Source: Magicicada septendecula
Lineage: Eukaryota > Arthropoda > Insecta > Hemiptera > Cicadidae
DNA: 64,000 nt
Direction of reading: 5' to 3'
NCBI GenBank assembly: GCA_034769895.1
Contig: CM068367.1
Location: forward strand, 348,153,611-348,217,610
The notes below the pieces were generated by a model. The model made no database searches, was not told the DNA's origin, and worked only from the letters and a program-made list of their open reading frames with translations. Made by a program: the position numbers and the translations under genes. Below, piece after piece: positions 58,152-64,000 of the stretch. The stretch's first letter is position 1. Each line of letters begins with the position of its first letter.

Positions 58152-58573
58152 TACCCTGATTAACGAAAGAAAGTGACTGGCGGAGCGGCCGCGCGGCGAC
58201 CGAGTTTGTAGTAAAAACATTCCACTTTATAACCTCGTGGAAACGTAAAATACAGGGCGAGAAATGTCTAATGAACTGTATTTTAACCATCAATTAAAGA
58301 CGTTTTTAACAAACTTTTCTAATTTTTAAAATCTCTTTTCAATAAATTTACATTGTGAGTTAAAGAAAAAAATACACGAATTTGAATTAAAAAATTAGGG
58401 TTTATCGTTTTTATTACGTAAGAACTCAGAGGTTAAGCATCGGAAAAAAATTTCTTGTAGACAAATGGTAGTCCACCTTCTTTAGTACAATATATCAAAA
58501 ATTGAGATTCCTACGATTAAAATTAACGACGTTATTAATTTTTTTCTAATGTCCTGTTAACTCAGTTGTTAAA
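58152..58573 (+). repeat. Left TIR (about 420 bp)
   Basis: Matches 61287-61708 in inverted orientation with only a few mismatches (for example TTTTAACCATC / TTTTAATCATC). It contains a GC-rich block GCGGAGCGGCCGCGCGGCGA about 35 bases from the end, striking in an AT-rich setting. Confidence 0.9.
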
Positions 58574-59018
58574 AGTTGTACACGAATGAGATTTGCGTGA
58601 CGCTCTCTTTAGATAACTAAATGTAGAAGACATATACAACTTACACCTTGTACGTGATAGGAATACTACAATGGATTAATATATAAAGTGAATTTCACAG
58701 AGAGCAATGCGTGGCGCTCTGCGGCGGAAGTACAGTCAGAACCTATTGGACCCATTATATTCGCGCGCTACCGTCATTCCCGTACAGCGTCTCGGCCTCT
58801 CCTTTATGTCTACAAATAGCACACGCTTCCAGGAAAACTGAACCGTTATACGCACACTAAGGGTAAGGGAAATTTCCAGCTTTCAGTTTAGTTGATGTGG
58901 TGGTTGAGTGATGTCCGGTTGTTGGTTATCTTGATTTTAAGTGTTAGTTTCTTGTGCTTTCATTATAAATTGACGTGTTTTTAAGTTATTTTGTGTGAAT
59001 ATACTTCGGTGGCTGAGC
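58574..59018 (+). promoter_or_regulatory. 5' leader / presumed promoter of the transposase
   Basis: 445 bases between the left TIR and the transposase ATG. It has a GC-richer block near 58700-58810. No canonical TATA box is close enough to the ATG to be convincing. Promoter function is inferred from position only. Confidence 0.4.
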
Positions 59019-60473
59019 ATGGAGCAACGTAACGAGGCTGAACCAAGGAAACATAGGGGAAGACCTAGGACTCGAACTCCAAAGAAAAGACAAACTTCGG
59101 GCCGAGGCGTACCTATGAAAGGACAGTCAAGAGAAATTGTGTGCAAAGTGCGGGAATATTTTGATAGAGAAAAGGCGAACAAAGGTCCTTTGATTCCGGT
59201 TAATAATGCAATACAGCGAACTGCAGATGCTCTGAAAATACATAAAAATACAGTTCTGCGAGTTTGCAAGGAAAAAGAATTGAAAGAAATACAAGATGAC
59301 AGTAATAGCCAACTTTCAACTCCGGGCAAACAGAGGAAACGGGAGAAAACTGTGACAAAACTTGACACTTTTCAGGAAGACGCTATACGAAGACATGTAT
59401 ATCAATATTACATAAGAAAAGAATATCCCACTTTGAAAAAACTTTTATCATCGTTGGAAAATGAAGAGCTGTTTAATGGCAGTCTGTCTTCGCTTAGAAA
59501 CGTGCTAAAAGGTTTAGGATTTACGTGGAGAAAATTTTCGGGCAGAAAAGTGATTATGGAGAGAAGCGATGTCGCTGCCTGGAGGTGTCGTTTTCTTCGC
59601 CAAATCAAAGACGAGAATTTCGATAATATAATTTGGCTCGATGAGACCTGGGTCAATGCTGGGCATTGTTTGAAACAAGGATGGACTGATGAGTCACTTC
59701 AGGGGACAATGTTAACACCTATAGGGAAAGGTGAACGATTAATAATATGTCATGCAGGTTCTTCAAAAGGGTTTGTTCCAAATTCCCTTCTACTATTTAA
59801 ATCGAAAAAAACCGGTGACTACCATGAAGATATGGATCACGACAAATTCTTCGGTTGGTGTTCTGAAACTTTGCTAAATAACCTAGAAGAGCCTGCAGTA
59901 ATAGTCATGGACAATGCTCCCTACCATTCTAAGCAAATTGATAAAGCTCCCACAAGCAAAGATAAAAAAGCTGACATACTTGCATGGCTGGATAGGAAAA
60001 ATATTCAATCTACAACCGACTTGAAAAAATCAGAACTTTTGGAATTAGTGAAATGGCACAAGCCCCAGAACAAAAGGTATTTTGTTGATGAATTGATAGA
60101 GAGCAGAGTTCACAAAGTGATAAGGCTATCACCTTACCATTGCCATCTTAACGCCATTGAGCTTATATGGGCTCAGGTTAAGGGGTATGTTGCCGAAAAC
60201 AACAAAATGTTTACTTTAAAAGAAGTTGAACGACTGACTAAAGACGGATTTAATCGAATTACTGCTGAGAGGTGGGAGCAAGTAGTGGACCACACCAAAA
60301 AAGTTATTATCGATGCATGGAATAACGAAGGACTAATGGAAGAAGCTGTGGAGGAAATGATTATATCCGTGGAAGACAGCAGTAGCTCCGAGGATGATAA
60401 TTGTTCAGAAGATGATAATAGTGATGACGATCCAATGGAGGGTATCAGAGAACTTTCGTTTGAAGACTACTAA
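59019..60473 (+). CDS. DD82E Tc1/mariner-related transposase
   Basis: 484 codons from ATG at 59019 (AGCATGG context). The frame is open eight codons further upstream but without an ATG. The transposase would bind the TIRs and cut and paste the element at TA sites in the nucleus. Residues 9-24 are basic with an AT-hook-like RGRP, likely DNA contact or nuclear import. Residues about 36-85 look like a helix-turn-helix (NNAIQRTADALKIHKNTVLR). The catalytic core has IIWLDETWVNAG (D208), AVIVMDNAPYHS (D298) and LSPYHCHLNAIELIW (E381). Between D298 and E381 there are 82 residues, against 34 in Tc1; the extra stretch contains ADILAWLDRKNI and KSELLELVKWH. The C-terminus (about 452-472) is a serine/acidic tail. 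No intron is needed. All three catalytic residues are present. Confidence 0.9.
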   Translation: MEQRNEAEPRKHRGRPRTRTPKKRQTSGRGVPMKGQSREIVCKVREYFDREKANKGPLIPVNNAIQRTADALKIHKNTVLRVCKEKELKEIQDDSNSQLSTPGKQRKREKTVTKLDTFQEDAIRRHVYQYYIRKEYPTLKKLLSSLENEELFNGSLSSLRNVLKGLGFTWRKFSGRKVIMERSDVAAWRCRFLRQIKDENFDNIIWLDETWVNAGHCLKQGWTDESLQGTMLTPIGKGERLIICHAGSSKGFVPNSLLLFKSKKTGDYHEDMDHDKFFGWCSETLLNNLEEPAVIVMDNAPYHSKQIDKAPTSKDKKADILAWLDRKNIQSTTDLKKSELLELVKWHKPQNKRYFVDELIESRVHKVIRLSPYHCHLNAIELIWAQVKGYVAENNKMFTLKEVERLTKDGFNRITAERWEQVVDHTKKVIIDAWNNEGLMEEAVEEMIISVEDSSSSEDDNCSEDDNSDDDPMEGIRELSFEDY

Positions 60474-61286
60474 CTCACAGCTATAAGTGTTTTTTATAGA
60501 GTGTTTTAATAGTATATTTTTATGATTTATACACATATTTTATGAGCGGATTCCATAAAAGCTGAAGAACACTACAATACTTGTAAGTACCGTACTGTAT
60601 TTATTATTTATTTGTCAATGCTAATAACAAGTAATTTACTAATTGTTTTTACATTTCAATTACATTATAACAGTAAAATACTGTTATAATTATGCAATAT
60701 CTGGTAGACCGAGCTTTGCTCGGTAGTTTTAAACTGTAAACTATATTTCATAGTTAAATAATTAGTTATTGAGAAATTTGAATGGCATTAACAATTTCCC
60801 AGTAATTACATTGCACTTCAATTAGTAGTATTAAAGCTGATCACAAAACAAAAACAGTTTATTAACAAGAAAACAATAAATACCGTACCGCAAAAGAGTA
60901 ATAAACAATCATTCAAGACTGTTATAAAAAGCATGTAGTTCAACTAAACCACAAAAGTCTGGTCAGATGTACGTTTTTGACAGATCTCCAGGTAGAAGAT
61001 TAGATTAAATAAGTAGACAGATAACTAAGTATATACTTATGAGAGATTGGTGACTCGTAGTAAGTTGGCTATGTGTCAATGTGTGAGCCGTGAGCGTATG
61101 CACCACTTTCTTTGGGCTGTTACTGTACCTTGACTCGATCGCGCGCCGTTGAGCGATGTTAGTTCTAATTTTCCTATATTAACTGATTGCGGTTATATTT
61201 CGTAATATTTGAAGGTTACATACCACTTTGTATTGATGAATACAATTTTGTTATGTTTATTGTGAAAAAACACAATGAAAAAAATT
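60474..61286 (+). other. 3' untranslated and internal region of the DD82E element
   Basis: About 810 bases of AT-rich DNA after the stop codon. No second gene is visible. GC-richer sequence appears only at 61080-61160. An AATAAA lies near 60877. Confidence 0.5.
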
Positions 61287-61708
61287 ATTAATAACGGAGT
61301 TAACAGTACATTCGGAAAAAATTAATAACGTCGTTAATATTAATCGTAGGAATCTCAATTTTTGATATATTGTACTAAAGAAGGTGGACTACCATTTGTC
61401 TACAAGAAATTTTTTTCCGATGCTTAACCTCTGAGTTCTTACGTAATAAAAACGATAAACCCTAATTTTTTAATTCAAATTCGTGTATTTTTTTCTTTAA
61501 CTCACAATGTAAATTTATTGAAAAGAGATTTTAAAAATTAGAAAAGTTTGTTAAAAACGTCTTTAATTGATGATTAAAATACAGTTCATTAGACATTTCT
61601 CGCCCTGTATTTTACGTTTCCACGAGGTTATAAAGTGGAATGTTTTTACTACAAACTCGGTCGCCGCGCGGCCGCTCCGCCAGTCACTTTCTTTCGTTAA
61701 TCAGGGTA
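61287..61708 (-). repeat. Right TIR (about 420 bp)
   Basis: Inverted copy of 58152-58573, ending CGTTAATCAGGGTA. Confidence 0.9.
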
Positions 61709-61710
61709 TA

Positions 61711-62089
61711 CGCAAGACGTGTTACTCCCATCTCAAGTGGACTACCCACTAAACCCCTCATCCATCGAACGAGGAGGAGCCAGGGACTGTAAATTACACT
61801 ACTGCTAGGCCAATTTGCTGCCCCAATGGGCTCACATCTAAATTGATCTACTTAATAGACGTTCTAAGTCTCCCTTCTTCACCCTCTGCGTAATGCCCAC
61901 ATGTTCCAGACGTCCTCCTCTCTTAGCATGGCTCAGACGATGTTATCTGGAGCTATCATTCCTATATCCGTAACCAGAGACGCTCTTCTCAAGCCCACCT
62001 ATCACAATTAAGGAACCTGTGTTCCGCCATATACCCTGGCAGTATAGGCAGTCTTTACCCATTTTATGGAGGTAAGATCGGAAGTATCC
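61711..62089. other. Unassigned sequence between the transposon and the solo LTR
   Basis: More GC-rich than the local spacer and possibly eroded coding DNA of another element, but no motif is recognised. Confidence 0.3.
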
Positions 62090-62589
62090 ATGACCGCTCA
62101 GAAGCTACGAGAGGTAGAAAACGACCTTCCCATGCTTTCTCTCGATTCACGGCCTAATCAAGCACTTGTAGCGTCAGTCAAGGCCGCACTCAAGGATGTT
62201 CCAGAGTACTCTGGAGAACACTTGAAATACGCATCAGCTGGTACACCGCATTGAGGATGGAAAGTGTTAATTCTAGAACACGTGCGCTACCTATAAAAGG
62301 GCAGAGGCTGGCTTTGTCAGATCAGTTCGTTGAGTGATTTTCCTTAGTGCGGATCGAGTAGTGGTTGAAGTATTGTAGCGAAGTGTTATTGTGTTATAAT
62401 TAGTGTGGAACTCTATAATTTGACATTAATATTGCGTGTGGACAAATTTCAGTTGAATTATTGAATTACTGTACGAGTTGATTACGAATTGTTATTTATG
62501 ATAAATTATAGCTGGTTATTAGTGACTTCTTTGGTGCTGTATTTTGTTTTCCACTGTACCATACTATGATCAGTGAGATCGTCGTAACA
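62090..62589 (+). repeat. Solo LTR, family copy C
   Basis: Ends GATCGTCGTAACA at 62589 followed by ATAT. Shares CAGTCAAGG, TTCCAGAGTACTCTGGAG, GTGCGCTACCTATAAAA (TATA box near 62293), GAGTGATTTTCCTTAGTG, TTGTTTTCCACTGTACCATA and GATCAGTGAGA with copy D. The start is uncertain; no clean TG terminus is visible. Confidence 0.72.
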
Positions 62590-62739
62590 ATATGATATTT
62601 AAAAACAAAGAAATCGTCGTAACAAAGAAAGATTCGTGTTCAAACTGTGTATTGGTTCGATTTGTCCAAATTATTTTATTGTTATAAACAAAAAGAATAA
62701 AAAGACATAAGAAAACTTTGTGTAAACCAGCTGTTTACA
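62590..62739. other. Spacer before the R1-type LINE
   Basis: AT-rich; no feature recognised. Confidence 0.3.
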
Positions 62740-64000
62740 GTTGAGGAGATCTGTCAGCGAGGCAGTACGGGTTCAGAACGGTCAGATCCACCATTGGAGC
62801 CATACAGGAGATCTTGAATGCCGTCCAGGTGGCCCAGCGGGGTAATCACTTCTCCAGAAGGATGGTGCTACTCGCTACACTGGACGTACGCAAAGCCTTT
62901 AATTCGGCCAGGTGGACAGACTTGCTAGCGGCTTTGGAGGACGTCTTTCAAGCGCCGGACTACCTGCTCCGGATAATACGAAGTTACGTGAGGGACAGGG
63001 AGCTCCGGTACGACACAGCAGCAGAGAAATGACAGGAGGCGTAGCTCAGGGCTCTATCTTGGGCCCCGACCTGTGGAATGCCTTCTATGATGGAATCCTC
63101 CGGATGGAGATGCCAGACGATACCTTTCTGGTAGCATATGCTGATGACGTGGCTGCCGTGATCATCGCGAGAGACGCAGAGGAGGCGCAGCGCATGCTGA
63201 ATCAGGTCATGCGCAGGGTCCGTATCTGGATGGAAGAACACGGTCTGAGCCTTGCGACGGAGAAGACAGAGATTGTGCTGCTCACTCGACGACGTATACC
63301 CACAATTACACAGTTCGTGGTGGGGGAAAAGGCGATAATATAAAAGCCAGCGGTGAAGTATCTAGGGGTGCACCTGGATACTAAGCTTTCCTACTGGGAG
63401 CAAATTCGATGTTCCTCGGAGAAAGCCGCTAAGGTCGTTGCTGCGCTGAGCAGGCTAATGGCAAATGTCGGAGGCCCAGCTGCAGGAAGACGGCGACTGC
63501 TGATGTCGGAGACCAACTCGATTCTCCTCTACGGATGCGAGGTCTGGGCCGACGTACTGAAGCAAAAAAAATACCGCAAGCAGATGGCCGCGGTACAACG
63601 AAGAGGAGCACTTCGGATTGCAAGCTCCTACAGAACGGTGTCGGAACCAGCAGTGTTGGTCGTCGCTGGAGTAATGCCAATAGATCTGATGGCTGAGGAG
63701 AGGAGGAGGGTCTACACAACCAAGGAAGACTTGGGGTTTGTAGAAGTAAGAGCAGTGGCCAGGGCAGACTCCATGCGGAGCTGGTAACTACGATGGGAGC
63801 AGGAGAGTCGAGCTAGGTGGACGGCGAGGCTGATTGGGAACCTCCCTGAATGGGTGGATAGAACGCACGGCGAGGTAGATTATTACCTTACTCAATTCCT
63901 GACAGGGCATGGTTATTTCTGTGCATACCTGCGAAGGATGGGTAAGATGGAGGATCCGTCGTGCGAGTATGGCGACTCAGACTCTGATGACGCTCATCAT
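62740..64000 (+). pseudogene. R1-type LINE RT, 5'-truncated, runs off the window
   Basis: The reading starts near 62740 with LSARQYGFRTVRSTIGAIQE and LATLDVRKAFNSARW, RT palm motifs. A frameshift near 63020-63030 leads to MTGGVAQGSILGPDLWN, VAYADDVAAVI (catalytic YADD about 63134-63163), MEEHGLSLATEKTEIVLL and, across an in-frame TAA at 63341, KPAVKYLGVHLDTKLSY. The post-RT part has LLYGCEVWADVL and QRRGALRIASSYRTVSEPA. A second in-frame TAA lies at 63785, followed by RARWTARLIGNLPEWVDRTH and DYYLTQFLTGHGYFCAYLRR, the R1-clade signature before the C-terminal zinc motif (PSCEYGDS... at the window end). One frameshift and two nonsense codons make it a pseudogene. The endonuclease is absent. Confidence 0.85.

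Larger units (their letters stand above)
58152..61708 (+). mobile_element. DD82E (Sailor-like) DNA transposon with long TIRs, apparently intact
   Basis: A 3557-bp element bounded by TACCCTGATTAACG and its inverse CGTTAATCAGGGTA, with TA next to both ends (58150-58151, 61709-61710). The TIRs are about 420 bp and nearly identical. Between them lies one open transposase gene. TA target duplication and the transposase motifs place it in the IS630-Tc1-mariner group. The 82-residue D2-E spacing corresponds to the branch published as Sailor (DD82E). No stop or frameshift interrupts the gene, so it may be active or very recently active. Confidence 0.88.

Noticed and set aside
58937-59368. 143-codon minus-strand open frame
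   Set aside because: Antisense of the transposase N-terminus.
1-64000. tRNA, rRNA, CRISPR array, bacterial operon or mitochondrial insertion
   Set aside because: No cloverleaf with GGTTCGA-type B box, no rRNA core, no regularly spaced repeats and no bacterial gene layout were seen.

Overview
The window looks like a gene-poor, AT-rich stretch of an arthropod nuclear genome, most likely an insect. The case rests on its mobile elements: Jockey- and R1-type LINEs, a gag-only LTR retrotransposon, a ZMYM/TTF-type hAT, a Tc1/mariner-related element and a pogo-like MITE. Everything else is microsatellite and AT-rich spacer. I found no host gene, tRNA, rRNA or CRISPR array that I can defend, and the species cannot be named from the sequence.

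Layout. 0.86-3.0 kb: a Jockey-type LINE with gag zinc knuckles and endonuclease but an internal deletion of most of the reverse transcriptase (RT). 9.8-10.3 kb: a decayed RT (minus strand). 11.7-12.56 kb: three tandem units of about 290 bp. 14.4-14.87 kb: a solo LTR (minus), the first of four relatives. 17.0-17.56 kb: a LINE 3' end in an (AT)n tract. 17.58-24.34 kb: a young LTR retrotransposon on the minus strand with 1.93-kb LTRs, a gag-like ORF, primer-binding and polypurine sites but no pol. 25.79-29.98 kb: a complete but mutated hAT element with an exact 8-bp target duplication. 31.1-33.1 kb: three foldback repeats. 37.0-38.6 kb: two solo LTRs, the second with a mariner-type MITE nested in it. 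39.3-41.8 kb: a 5'-truncated Jockey-type LINE with an open RT frame and a duplicated 3' UTR unit. 42.5-43.7, 44.7-45.06, 51.5-52.05 and 53.0-53.4 kb: LINE relics. 46.07-47.28 kb: a diverged element with inverted ends carrying five TGCCACACC sites. 52.45-52.87 kb: a pogo/Tigger-like MITE built from repeated copies of its terminal motif. 58.15-61.71 kb: an apparently intact DNA transposon with TIRs of about 420 bp and an open 484-aa transposase. 62.1-62.6 kb: a solo LTR. 62.74 kb to the window end: an R1-type LINE RT pseudogene.

Most important observations. (1) The 58-62 kb element has a DDE transposase with 82 residues between the second D and the E. This is the spacing reported for the Sailor (DD82E) branch of IS630-Tc1-mariner, and the element looks intact. 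(2) The 17.6-24.3 kb element is gag-only, and its LTR ends in tandem repeats that each contain a primer-binding-like segment, with more units in the 3' LTR than in the 5' LTR. (3) The 46-47 kb element has a symmetric set of subterminal sites and no recognised transposase. (4) The octamer TAGGCCTA occurs nine times, unexpected for such AT-rich DNA. All similarity statements come from reading motifs by eye; no database search was possible.
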